DNA of 64,000 bases from Gemmatimonadota bacterium (GTDB lineage: Bacteria; Gemmatimonadota; Gemmatimonadetes; Gemmatimonadales; Gemmatimonadaceae). The notes under the pieces were generated by a model that saw nothing but the letters and a program-made list of their open reading frames with translations, did not search any database and was not told the origin of the DNA. The position numbers and the translations under genes are program-made. Where the stretch lies: contig JAQBQB010000025.1 in NCBI GenBank assembly GCA_028287235.1, forward strand, positions 1-64,000. The letters are read 5' to 3'. This document shows positions 28,589-36,802 of the stretch, one piece after another. How positions within the stretch are numbered: the first letter of the stretch is position 1; each line of letters opens with the position of its first letter.

Positions 28589-29854
28589 CTAGCTCTCGAG
28601 GGCTTCGTGCGGTTCCTTCGTTGGCCGGACGGTCGTATCCGGAACGTCGCCCTGCACGTACAGCATTTTCACCGCGACTACGGCAGCGGCGAGCAGCGGC
28701 ACGGCGCACATGAGGCCGAGCAGGCCGAAGAGCAGGGCCATCAACGCCTGCGTCACGATGGTGAGCGCGGGCGGCAGATCGATTCCGCCCTTCATGAGGA
28801 GCGGAATCATCAGGTGGCTCTCCATGAAGTGGACGCCCACGTAAATCACCACCACGTACACCGCTTTCTCGGGCGAGTCGAGGAAGCCCATGGCGATGGC
28901 GGGCAGCGAGCTGATGATGGGCCCCACCGTGGGAATGAACTCGAACAGCCCCGAGAGCAACCCGAGCGCGAATGCCGCTTTGACGCGCAGGATCAACAAG
29001 GCCACGGTCGTCACGGCGCCGAGCGTCACCATGGCGATGAGCTGCGTGACGAGCCACTTCCGGAGCACGACGGCAATGGCCGACAACACCTCGCCGGCGC
29101 GCTTTCGCCGTTTCGGCGGCAGCAGGAGCAGGATGCCGCGCCGGTACATCCCGGGATCGACCGCGATGTAGATCGATAAGAATATTATAATGAGTAATCC
29201 GGTAACCACCTCGACCGTCGAGGTGAGAAACGGAAAGAGATACTTGGTCGCGCCGCTGAACTGGCTCCCGATGCGCGCCCGCAACGGCTGCGGCGCGTTG
29301 CCGGTGTCCGGGTGCGCCGCCTGGACTGTCTGGGCCGGCGCCGTGCCCACCGTCGGTGTCACGGGGCTGGCCGTTCGCGTCGTCACCGCGGAATCGGCGC
29401 GCGCCTCCGTCGAGAGGCCGTTGAAGATCATGCCGATCATCCCATCGCGTCGTCGATTGATCCACGACTCCACGCGGTCGATCGCGTCTGGCAGCCGCTG
29501 GCGCAGCTCGATGCCCTGCGAGTGGATCGTCGGCGCCATCCACGCGCCGAAGCCGAACAGAAGCCCGAAGAAGCTGAGAACGATCAGTGCCGCGCTCAGA
29601 CCGCGCGGCAGCCGGAAGCGCACGAGATAATCCACCCCCGACGACACCGCGAGCCCGAAGAGAATGCCGAGGAATGCCGTGAGGAAGAGCGGTCGCGCAA
29701 ACCAGGCGAGACGCAGGCCCAAGTACATCGCCATGACGAGCGCCACCGTCCGCAGCACGTCGGCGTTACTCCACCCCGGCATGTGGCGCCGGTGATGGCG
29801 TTTGGCTCGCGGCACAAGGACGTCCCGCATCTGCTGGTCCTCCGAATCGCTCAT
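28589..29854 (-). CDS. AI-2E family transporter
   Basis: A 421-aa membrane protein of the AI-2E/PerM family with about eight helices. Typical elements are GLFEFIPTVGPIISSLPAIAM in the middle and VHFMESHLMIPLLMKGGIDLPP, followed by GLLGLMCAVPLLAAAVV. A long periplasmic insert of about 100 residues (about 120-225, rich in Thr, Ala and Pro) lies between helices 3 and 4. Members export autoinducer-2 or Na+, or have unknown cargo. The ATG at 29854 (MSDSEDQQ) is preferred over one six codons earlier. Confidence 0.87.
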   Translation of the reverse strand: MSDSEDQQMRDVLVPRAKRHHRRHMPGWSNADVLRTVALVMAMYLGLRLAWFARPLFLTAFLGILFGLAVSSGVDYLVRFRLPRGLSAALIVLSFFGLLFGFGAWMAPTIHSQGIELRQRLPDAIDRVESWINRRRDGMIGMIFNGLSTEARADSAVTTRTASPVTPTVGTAPAQTVQAAHPDTGNAPQPLRARIGSQFSGATKYLFPFLTSTVEVVTGLLIIIFLSIYIAVDPGMYRRGILLLLPPKRRKRAGEVLSAIAVVLRKWLVTQLIAMVTLGAVTTVALLILRVKAAFALGLLSGLFEFIPTVGPIISSLPAIAMGFLDSPEKAVYVVVIYVGVHFMESHLMIPLLMKGGIDLPPALTIVTQALMALLFGLLGLMCAVPLLAAAVVAVKMLYVQGDVPDTTVRPTKEPHEALES

Positions 29855-29897
29855 GCGCTCGGCTCCGGGCAAGGTGGATGCCGGTTAGATTGGGATC

Positions 29898-31076
29898 GTG
29901 CCCACGCCACATATCCCGCTGTATCTCGATACCCCGTCCGCGATCGACGCGTTTCTCGCATCCATCGCCGACGCGCGCATTCTCGCGCTCGACACCGAAG
30001 GGGCAAGTTTCCATCGATTCGTCGATCGAATCTACCTGCTTCAGCTCTCGACGCGCGAGCAGACCGCCGTCATCGACCCGCTGCCCATCGGGACGCCGGC
30101 CGGTCTTGGCGCGCTGCTCGAGGATCCCGGCGTGGAGGTCGTCTTTCACGACGCCGACTACGACCTGCGGCTCCTCCAGCAGGACTACGGCTGGCACGTC
30201 CGCAACATCTTCGACACGCGCATCGCCGCGCAGCTGCTCGGCCTCAAGGCGTTCGGGTTGGCGGCGCTCCTCGAGAAATACTTCGGGCTCAAGGTCGACA
30301 AGAAGCACCAGCGCGCCGACTGGTCGATGCGGCCTCTCACGCCCGGGATGCTCGACTACGCCGCGCAGGACACGATCAACCTGCTCGAGCTGCGCGACAA
30401 GCTGAAGGCGGAGCTCGAGCACGCGGGCCGATGGGAATGGGCGCGCGAAGAGTTCGCGCTCCTCGAGGGCACCAAGTGGTCGGGCGACGACAGCGGCAAC
30501 GCGTTCCTCCGCATCAAGGGCGCGCGCGACCTTTCACGGCGAGAGCTGGCGGTGCTGCGCGAGCTCGCGCCCTGGCGCGACTCGATCGCCGCGCACCTCG
30601 ACCGCGCCACCTTTCGCGTGCTCGGCAACGAACAGCTACTCGATATCTCGCGCCAGCAACCCACGACGCGCGACGTGCTCGGCGCCATCAAGGGCATGCC
30701 ACGCGGCATTCTCGAGTCGCGCGGCCAGGAGCTCCTCGACGCGGTGAAAAAGGGTCTCGCGGTTCCGGAGGCCGATCTTCCGCGCTTTCCCAAGTCGCCG
30801 CGCTGGGATCGCGATCCCGATTTCGACGCGCGCGTCAACGCCCTCAAGACGGCGCGCGACGCGATCGCGACGCGCTTGGAACTCGATCCCGGCGTCCTCG
30901 CCGCACGCGACCGGCTCGAAGCGGTGGCGCGCAAGAATCCGACGACGCCCGAAGAGATGGCGTCGATCCCCGAGCTCAAACGCTGGCAGCTCAGCGTGCT
31001 CGGAGAGGATTTTCTAAAGGCCCTCCAACATCACCGGAAGCCCGTCGTCGCTGACGATTCGCCATACAAAGAATAG
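29898..31076 (+). CDS. rnd: Ribonuclease D
   Basis: 3'-5' exoribonuclease (392 aa) that trims tRNA and other stable RNA ends. The DEDDy motifs are visible: ALDTEGASF (D, E), FHDADYDLRLL (D) and YAAQDTINL (Y, D). An HRDC domain follows at about 210-290 (LSRRELAVLRELAPWRDSIA... GAIKGMP), and a second HRDC-like segment at the C-terminus. Translation starts at GTG 29898, 43 bp from the divergent AI-2E gene. The stop codon is the first triplet of a 156-bp cloverleaf-like repeat. Confidence 0.94.
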   Translation: MPTPHIPLYLDTPSAIDAFLASIADARILALDTEGASFHRFVDRIYLLQLSTREQTAVIDPLPIGTPAGLGALLEDPGVEVVFHDADYDLRLLQQDYGWHVRNIFDTRIAAQLLGLKAFGLAALLEKYFGLKVDKKHQRADWSMRPLTPGMLDYAAQDTINLLELRDKLKAELEHAGRWEWAREEFALLEGTKWSGDDSGNAFLRIKGARDLSRRELAVLRELAPWRDSIAAHLDRATFRVLGNEQLLDISRQQPTTRDVLGAIKGMPRGILESRGQELLDAVKKGLAVPEADLPRFPKSPRWDRDPDFDARVNALKTARDAIATRLELDPGVLAARDRLEAVARKNPTTPEEMASIPELKRWQLSVLGEDFLKALQHHRKPVVADDSPYKE

Positions 31077-31230
31077 GGTTTAGGGTATCGGGTATAGGGT
31101 TTGGGGAAGGTGTGCGGGCGCGCCGTGGGCGCGCCCGCTTCGTTAGATGGACTTTCTCGGTCCGTCCATCAAGTCGCGCCGCAGGCGCGACGTACCTTCC
31201 CTATATCCTATACCCCAGCCCCTAAACCCT
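31075..31230. repeat. 156-bp cloverleaf-like inverted-repeat element with TAGGGTT words
   Basis: The outer arms of 37 bp (31075-31111 and 31194-31230) pair at 31 positions and are built from words such as AGGGTTTAGGG and GGGTATAGG. Inside are three separate hairpins: an 11-bp perfect stem GCGGGCGCGCC (31114-31124/31128-31138), a 7-bp stem GATGGAC (31146-31152/31164-31170) and an 8-bp perfect stem GTCGCGCC (31173-31180/31184-31191). It fills the whole gap between rnd and the MIP18-type gene. Confidence 0.9.
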
Positions 31231-31239
31231 GTTGTTGGC

Positions 31240-31614
31240 TCACAGCCCCATGTATGCGCGGACGCGCGGCTCGATTCTATCCGGCGTCCAGAACGGGTCC
31301 CACACGATCTTGAGGTTCACCGCCGTCACCCCCGGCATCGCTTTCACCACGCGCTCCACGTCGCCGGTGATCTGCGGGCCGGCCGGGCAGCCCGGCGACG
31401 TCAGCGACATGTCGATGTCCACCTCCGATCCGTCGACCGCGACCTCGTAGACCAAGCCGAGGTCCACGATGTTCAGGTTGAGCTCCGGGTCCTTCACCTT
31501 CCGGAGCGCGAGCTTCACCTGGTCGGCGCTCGGCGGTGGGGCGTCGGTTACGGGCGTGTCGTTGACGGGCGCATCGGGCGGCGCGGCGTCGTCGGGTTGG
31601 GTCGGGTCGCTCAT
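31240..31614 (-). CDS. MIP18/PaaD-type Fe-S cluster assembly factor
   Basis: A 124-aa DUF59 protein. The conserved core is VKDPELNLNIVDLGLVYEV, then MSLTSPGCPAGPQI with the single invariant cysteine, and WDPFWTPDRIE at the end. Relatives (SufT, PaaD, eukaryotic MIP18) help mature or deliver Fe-S clusters. The first 30 residues are Asp/Pro-rich and probably disordered. The suf operon in the same window fits such a role, though it is 17 kb away. Confidence 0.9.
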   Translation of the reverse strand: MSDPTQPDDAAPPDAPVNDTPVTDAPPPSADQVKLALRKVKDPELNLNIVDLGLVYEVAVDGSEVDIDMSLTSPGCPAGPQITGDVERVVKAMPGVTAVNLKIVWDPFWTPDRIEPRVRAYMGL

Positions 31615-31670
31615 CGCCGAAAGATACGACGTGCGTCAGCTCCGCGCGCCAACCGCCGCCGGGCTCGGCC

Positions 31671-33026
31671 CTACTTCTTGCTCTTGGCGCTCGGCTTCTT
31701 TGCCGTCGACTTCAGCGACTTCGACGACTTCGCTTTCGACGCGGACGCCTTGGAGCCGCTCGACTTGCCGCTGCTCTTTTTCGCGGACGAGTGCTTGCGC
31801 GGCTTGCGGACGGGCTTGTTCCAGTCCACGGCCTTGTCGGCGCGGAACTTCGCCGGCATCAGCATCATGCCGTCGGCGTAATCGGTCACGGAGAGCGCGG
31901 CCGCGTCGGCGAGGTCGGCGCGCACGTCGGCGATGACCTTCGCCGGACGCTTGGCCTTCGCCTCGTGCACGCGGTTGGTGAGCAGCACCACGAACATGTC
32001 GCGGTCGGGGTCGATCCAGAGCGAGGTGCCAGTGTAGCCGGTGTGGCCGTAGGCATCGCCGTTGAGGTACTTCCCGCAGCTGCCCGAGCCGCCGCAGGTG
32101 TCCCAGCCGAGGGCGCGGGTGCCGGCGGCGCGCTTGGTGAACATCGCGATCGTGGAGTCGGCGATGACGCGCGTACCGTCGTACTGGCCGCCGTCGAGCA
32201 TCATCTGCGCGAACACGGCCAGGTCCGCCGCGGTGCTGAACAAGCCCGCGTGTCCGGCAACTCCGCCCAGCGCGTAGGCGTTCTCGTCGTGCACTTCGCC
32301 CTGCAGCGGGTAGCCACGCGGCGGAGCGACTTCAGTCGGAGCGATGCGCGTGCGGAGCGAATCGGCGGGACGGAAGAACGTGTCCGTCATGCCGAGCGGT
32401 CCCCACACTTTTTCCTGAAGGAACTGGTCCATGCGCTCGCCCGACGCGGCCTCGACGACGAAGCCGAGCATGTCGGCGCCGAGGTCGGAGTACTCGTAGC
32501 AGCGGCCCGGCTCGCACACGAGCGGGGTGGCGATGACCGTGGCGCGCGCTTCGTCGGGGGTATGCGCCAGGCGCCAGAGGTCGCGGCCGGCCGGCAGGCC
32601 CGAGCGGTGCTCGAGCAGCATGCGCAGCGTGACGAGATCCTTGTTGCCGCCCGAGAAGCCGGGGATGTAGCGCGACACGGGATCGTCGAGATGAATCTTG
32701 CCTTCGTCGTACAGGACCATGAGCGCCGTCGTGGTACCGACGACCTTGGTCAAGGATGCGAGATCATAGATGGTGCGCTGCGCGGTGACCGGCGCGCTGC
32801 CCTTCTCCCAGCTCATCTTGCCGAAGCCCTTCTGCCAGACCGAGGCGCCTCGACGGCCGACGACTACGGACGCGCCAGGATATCCGCCGGCGGAAATTCC
32901 ACGTTCGATGACGTGGTCGATCTTGGCGAGTCTCTCGCTGGACATGCCGACGGCTTTGGGGGCCTTCACGGGAAGGCCACCACCAACCGTCGCGATCGTG
33001 AAAGCGGAGATCAGCAGGGACAGCAC
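31671..33026 (-). CDS. Exported serine hydrolase (class C beta-lactamase family) with lysine-rich tail
   Basis: A 451-aa penicillin-binding-protein-like hydrolase. Signal-like N-terminus MLSLLISAFTIATVGGG; SxxK motif in LASLTKVVGTT; second motif YSDLGADML (Tyr and Asp); third motif HTGYTG in place of KTG. These fit esterase/D-aminopeptidase branches as well as PBPs. From about residue 405 the protein becomes a low-complexity Lys/Ser/Ala tail of about 45 residues (repeats such as SKASASKAKSSKS), like histone H1. Initiation is at GTG 33026 with GGAG about 8 nt upstream. Confidence 0.88.
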   Translation of the reverse strand: MLSLLISAFTIATVGGGLPVKAPKAVGMSSERLAKIDHVIERGISAGGYPGASVVVGRRGASVWQKGFGKMSWEKGSAPVTAQRTIYDLASLTKVVGTTTALMVLYDEGKIHLDDPVSRYIPGFSGGNKDLVTLRMLLEHRSGLPAGRDLWRLAHTPDEARATVIATPLVCEPGRCYEYSDLGADMLGFVVEAASGERMDQFLQEKVWGPLGMTDTFFRPADSLRTRIAPTEVAPPRGYPLQGEVHDENAYALGGVAGHAGLFSTAADLAVFAQMMLDGGQYDGTRVIADSTIAMFTKRAAGTRALGWDTCGGSGSCGKYLNGDAYGHTGYTGTSLWIDPDRDMFVVLLTNRVHEAKAKRPAKVIADVRADLADAAALSVTDYADGMMLMPAKFRADKAVDWNKPVRKPRKHSSAKKSSGKSSGSKASASKAKSSKSLKSTAKKPSAKSKK

Positions 33027-33443
33027 TGAGAGACTCCAGGAGGGAAAAGGCTACTGCCACAGGCCTCTGACCACTGGTGACTGGACGATGCCAGTTGCCA
33101 GTAGCTGGAGGCGAGACGACTCCCTCGACAGGGAGCCATTACGCAGACTGCGTGCTTGACTTGAAGTATCGGCCGGTGAAGAGGAACTGCCGGGCGGCCC
33201 TTCTGTAATGCGGTACAGTGCGATACGTCGCCATCGCGCCGAATGTTCCTGGAGGAACTGATGGAATCCCGGTGCGACAGCCCCATATTGTGCTTCAATC
33301 GGACGACGAGCAAGGGGTGGGGATGTAACTCCGCTGCTTGGAGTTAAGTGATACGGCTGGGCCTGCCGAATCAGATTTGTGATGTCGCTCCGGTTGGAAT
33401 GGCTGAGCTTGCCGCCGCGACGTAAACCTTCTGTCGCCCCGCC
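33027..33443. other. 417-bp gap: serine hydrolase upstream region, small ORF and sigma factor upstream region
   Basis: Left part: a cluster of ACTGG words that flips orientation (CACTGGTGACTGG at 33071-33083, then CCAGTTGCCAGT at 33091-33102), nested in a 7-bp stem GCTACTG/CAGTAGC (33050-33056/33099-33105). Right part: a possible 28-codon ORF (33261-33347) and a perfect 7-bp hairpin TAACTCC/GGAGTTA (33326-33332/33340-33346). No confident sigma-70 promoter was found for the sigma factor gene. GGAAT near 33395 could be an ECF-type -35 element, which is weak. Confidence 0.5.
33261..33347 (+). CDS. Possible 28-aa small ORF or leader peptide
   Basis: An ATG at 33261 has an ideal GGAGG 5 nt upstream (33251-33255) and opens 28 codons (begins MESRCDSPILCFNRTTSKGW, three Cys in all) ending at TAA 33345-33347. 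The stop lies on the last bases of a perfect 7-bp hairpin, so ribosomes finishing the ORF would sit on that hairpin. It precedes the ECF sigma factor gene by about 97 bp. Chance cannot be ruled out. Confidence 0.25.
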   Translation: MESRCDSPILCFNRTTSKGWGCNSAAWS

Positions 33444-34052
33444 GTGACCAATATTGCGAACATGGATCACGAACCCCTCCTCATCCGCCGCGCCATCTCG
33501 GGCGATGAAGGTGCGCTCCGGGCCCTCTGGACCCGGCACGCGCCTCACATCGATTTGGTCGTGCGCCGAATGGTCGGGGGTGACACGGATCTGGCCGCGG
33601 ACATCGCGCAGGAAGTCTGGATTCAGATCTTCCGAGCCCTGCCCAGCTACCGGGGAGACTCGCAGTTCAGCACGTGGGCGCACCGCATCGCCGTCAATCG
33701 AACGCTCAACGCGCTGCGCAAAACCCGGCGGCTCGAGAACGTCGAGACCGAAGTGACGGAGGACAGCGCGTCCGTCGAGCCCGACCACGACCGCATGTTC
33801 GTGGCGCAGTCCATCGAAGAGGCGGCCGCGAAGCTGTCGCCGGGGGCACGGGCCGTGTTCATGCTGCACGACGTGGAAGGCTACACCCACGAAGAGATCG
33901 CGGAGGAGCTGGGCATCACGTCCGGCGGCTCCAAGTCACAACTGTTCAAAGCGCGAGGCAAGCTGCGGAAGCTGCTCGCTCATCTCATAGACGCCAACGA
34001 TGTCAGCAGATCACCACGAAAGGAATCGGGACATGTCGCACCTGCCTTCTGA
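33444..34052 (+). CDS. ECF-type RNA polymerase sigma factor
   Basis: A 202-aa sigma-70 family ECF factor. Region 2 is at about residues 10-85 (AADIAQEVWIQIFRALPSY, FSTWAHRIAVN) and region 4 at about 125-185 (LSPGARAVFMLHDVEGYTHEEIAEELGI, in two parts around GARAV). It directs transcription of a stress or envelope regulon. GTG 33444 and ATG 33462 are both possible starts and neither has a clear ribosome site. It overlaps the anti-sigma gene by 20 nt, then a PDZ protein follows, a classic sigma/anti-sigma/envelope set. Confidence 0.92.
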   Translation: MTNIANMDHEPLLIRRAISGDEGALRALWTRHAPHIDLVVRRMVGGDTDLAADIAQEVWIQIFRALPSYRGDSQFSTWAHRIAVNRTLNALRKTRRLENVETEVTEDSASVEPDHDRMFVAQSIEEAAAKLSPGARAVFMLHDVEGYTHEEIAEELGITSGGSKSQLFKARGKLRKLLAHLIDANDVSRSPRKESGHVAPAF

Positions 34053-34755
34053 ACGACTGGCGGCATTTGTCGACGAGCCGCCCTCGATGGCGGAGTCGCT
34101 CCACCTCGCGACGTGCGCGGAGTGCGCGCGCGAGCGGGCCATGTACCAGAGCCTCGCCGAGTTGGCGACGGCGGAGTCCGCGCGCATCGGCACGCCGCTC
34201 ACCAGTTGGGAGAAGCTCGCGCCGGTGCTCGCCGCCGACGGCGTGATCGACCGCGGACGCGGGCTGCAGTTCCGCACAGGCCAGATGCGGCGTCCGTGGC
34301 TCCAGGCCGCCGCCGCGCTGTTGTTCGTCGCGGGTGGGATGATGGCCGGCCGCTACACCGCCGGCGCGAGTGTGTTGCCGATGAACGAGCCGGCCACGCC
34401 TGCGACCGCGCCGGTTGCCAACGCCACGCGGCCAACCGCCGATTCCACGCCGCGCTTCGCCTCGGTCGACGACGCGCGCAAGGCGCAGGAGCGGTCGCAG
34501 CTCGTGTACGAGTCGGCCACGGCCTGGCTCGCGCGGCGCGACACGACCAACGTCGCGCCGGAGACGCCGGCCGGGATGCGCACGCGCTTGGCGGCGCTCG
34601 ACCGTACGCGGCAGGTGATGGGCGAGGCGCTGCGCGAGTCGCCGTACGATCCGGTGATGAACGGCTTCTACATGAGCGCCCTCGGACAGCGCGAGGCCAC
34701 GCTTCAACAACTCAACACCGTGATGCCCGCGAGCATGCGGGCCACGAGCTACTGA
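34033..34755 (+). CDS. Membrane anti-sigma factor with ZAS-like zinc motif
   Basis: A 240-aa protein. Residues 20-35 contain HLATCAECARE, an H-x3-C-x2-C zinc-binding anti-sigma motif, which would hold the sigma factor. A transmembrane helix follows at about 93-112 (WLQAAAALLFVAGGMMAGRY), then a periplasmic Ala/Thr/Pro-rich region with charged helices. The start at ATG 34033 (MSHLPSERLA) is inside the sigma gene; the ATG 11 codons earlier is less likely. Its stop overlaps the PDZ gene ATG. The periplasmic part may receive an envelope signal. Confidence 0.88.
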   Translation: MSHLPSERLAAFVDEPPSMAESLHLATCAECARERAMYQSLAELATAESARIGTPLTSWEKLAPVLAADGVIDRGRGLQFRTGQMRRPWLQAAAALLFVAGGMMAGRYTAGASVLPMNEPATPATAPVANATRPTADSTPRFASVDDARKAQERSQLVYESATAWLARRDTTNVAPETPAGMRTRLAALDRTRQVMGEALRESPYDPVMNGFYMSALGQREATLQQLNTVMPASMRATSY

Positions 34756-35825
34756 TGCAACCCAGCGATATGAAAAGTCTCATAGTGCGTGGCGCCGCCG
34801 CCACGCTCGTCACCCTGGCCTCGGCGGGCACCGTTCCGCTCGGCGCGCAGAGCGCGGGGTCGATTCAGACCCGCCAGCGGGATTCGACCGTCTTCGTCCG
34901 CATCAACGCGCCCTCCAAGGCGGTGATCGACTCGATCACCACGCTGATGCGCGCCTTGAACCTCGAGCTGCCCGACTCGCCGCAATCGCTCGCCTTGCGC
35001 AAGCAGATCGACGCGTTGCTGCCGGGCCGGACGCAGATCATCGTCAACGCCGGCCGCGGCGGAGCAGTCGCCGCGCTCCCGAGGGGCTGGATCGGCATCA
35101 CCCCGCAGGGGCCGAAGAGCGAGATGATCTCGCCCGACGGCGATTTCATTCAATACCTCACATACCCGTCGATCATCGCCGTCGATCCGGAATCGCCGGC
35201 GCAGCGGGCGGGCATCGCGCCCGGTGACCTGTTGATCGCCTACGACGGGCTCGACGTGCGCGGCCACGAGTTCAATCTCACCCAGCTGCTCGTGCCCGAC
35301 CGGAAGCTCTCCGTCACCGTGCGCCGCGGCGACGGCGAGACGAAGGACTACGCCGTCACCGTCGTCAAAGCGCCGGAGCGGGTGTTCATGCGCCGGTTCG
35401 AGCCGGGCGCGATGGCGGAGCACATGGCGGTCGAGCGCGTCAGAACGAATGCGGGGGACGATGCGCCGGCTCGGATGCAGATGCCGATCGTGGCCGCGTC
35501 GCGCGGCATGGGCGGGATGCGCTTTCCCAACCGGATGTTCTTCTCGGCGAACGGCGCGCTCGGCGCCATCATGACGACGGTGACGCCCGAGTTGGCCAAG
35601 TCGCTGAAGCTCGAGACGGGCGTGTTGGTCGCCGACGTGTCCGACGATACGCCGGCGTCGCGATCCGGTCTGCGTGCCGGCGACTTGATCGTGGGCGCGG
35701 TGGGACAGCCGGTCACGTCGCTCAAGGCGCTGCAGGAATTGATCGCGCTGCGCCTCGCCGATCAGTCGATCGCGCTACGGGTGATCCGTGAGAAGAAGGC
35801 GCGAGCGATCACGGTGAGCTGGTAG
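34755..35825 (+). CDS. Exported protein with two PDZ domains
   Basis: A 356-aa protein with a signal sequence (about residues 6-30, ending in GAQS). Two PDZ domains are seen: one around 100-200 (IAVDPESPAQRAGIAPGDLL) and one around 255-350 (VSDDTPASRSGLRAGDLIVG). No protease domain is present, so it is probably an adaptor or sensor in the envelope rather than a DegS-like enzyme. Its ATG overlaps the anti-sigma stop (TGATG), and a second ATG five codons later is equally usable. It may gate degradation of the anti-sigma factor; this is inference from context. Confidence 0.88.
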   Translation: MQPSDMKSLIVRGAAATLVTLASAGTVPLGAQSAGSIQTRQRDSTVFVRINAPSKAVIDSITTLMRALNLELPDSPQSLALRKQIDALLPGRTQIIVNAGRGGAVAALPRGWIGITPQGPKSEMISPDGDFIQYLTYPSIIAVDPESPAQRAGIAPGDLLIAYDGLDVRGHEFNLTQLLVPDRKLSVTVRRGDGETKDYAVTVVKAPERVFMRRFEPGAMAEHMAVERVRTNAGDDAPARMQMPIVAASRGMGGMRFPNRMFFSANGALGAIMTTVTPELAKSLKLETGVLVADVSDDTPASRSGLRAGDLIVGAVGQPVTSLKALQELIALRLADQSIALRVIREKKARAITVSW

Positions 35826-36756
35826 CCGGCTCCAGCGGCGTCAGCTTACGCTCTTCGGGCACCAGCGACTTGTGCATCGACAGCGCGGCGGTCGCCCCTT
35901 CGGCGGCCGCCGCGATTGCCAGCTGGGGACCCGGCGTGATGTCGCCCGCCGCGTACACGTGCGTCACCGACGTGTTGCCGTGGGCGTCGACGGCGAGATG
36001 TCCTTCCTCGTCGCGCTCGCAACCGAGCTGCGCGCCCAGGTCGTCGGCCGGATACTGCGCGATCGTGAAGAACACCTTGTCGGTGTCGAGCTGCTTGCCA
36101 CCCTCGAGCATCAGGCAGTGGATCTCGCGGTTCTCGCAGCAGACCTGCGTGATCGGGTCGGTGAGCACCGGAATGTTCAGCGCGTCGAGCTTCTCGCAGT
36201 ACTCGTCGTCCAACTCGGCCGGCCGACCGTTCGTGCAGATGATGATGTCGTTCGTCCACGTCGTGAGATTGAGCGCCATTCCCACCGCGCGCCGCCCGTG
36301 GCCGATGACGACGACCTTCTTGCCGCGGGCGTCGTAGCCGTCGCAGTCGGGACAGACGTGCGCGTTGGTGCCGTAGGCGTTGCCGAGCCCGGGAATGTCC
36401 GGCCACACGTCGCGCACACCGATCGCGAGGAGCAAGCGGCGCACGCGTAGCTGCCGTCCGCCTTCCACCGAGAGCAGAAAGTCGTCGTCGTTCTCCTTCT
36501 CGACGCGGAGCACGATGCCGTCGACGAGTTGAACGCCAAGCGCCTTACAGGTCTCGCGTCCGCGATGGCGGAGCTCGGGCGGCTTGATTCCCTCGAGTCC
36601 GAGATACCCGTTGATCCCGCGCGTCTCCCAGTTTCGGGGATCTCCGCTATCGACAACGACGACGGAGTGGAGGTAGCGCGCCGACCAGATGGCTGCGCTC
36701 AGACCGGCAGGTCCGCCGCCGACGATGCCTATCTCGAAACTCGTGCTTTCATTCAT
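35809..36756 (-). CDS. Thioredoxin-reductase-like FAD/NAD(P) oxidoreductase
   Basis: A 315-aa two-domain flavoprotein. The N-terminal FAD motif GIVGGGPAGLSAA is at residues 9-21. The redox site CPDCDGYD (about 135) is a variant of the CATCDG of thioredoxin reductase. VVVIGHGRRAVGMAL is the NAD(P)-binding motif and VYAAGDITPGPQLAIAAAEG-like text closes the FAD site. The helix after the redox pair differs from true TrxB, so ferredoxin- or other disulfide-reductase activity is possible. It converges on the PDZ gene with a 17-bp overlap. Confidence 0.9.
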   Translation of the reverse strand: MNESTSFEIGIVGGGPAGLSAAIWSARYLHSVVVVDSGDPRNWETRGINGYLGLEGIKPPELRHRGRETCKALGVQLVDGIVLRVEKENDDDFLLSVEGGRQLRVRRLLLAIGVRDVWPDIPGLGNAYGTNAHVCPDCDGYDARGKKVVVIGHGRRAVGMALNLTTWTNDIIICTNGRPAELDDEYCEKLDALNIPVLTDPITQVCCENREIHCLMLEGGKQLDTDKVFFTIAQYPADDLGAQLGCERDEEGHLAVDAHGNTSVTHVYAAGDITPGPQLAIAAAAEGATAALSMHKSLVPEERKLTPLEPATSSP

Positions 36757-36802
36757 GGAAAGGCGTCGGGCAAGAATGGTTCCCCCGCCAAGACTGGCCG
36801 AT

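Noticed and set aside
33011..33313. A 100-codon minus-strand frame upstream of the serine hydrolase
   Set aside because: No family, no ribosome site and low-complexity content from the ACTGG word cluster.
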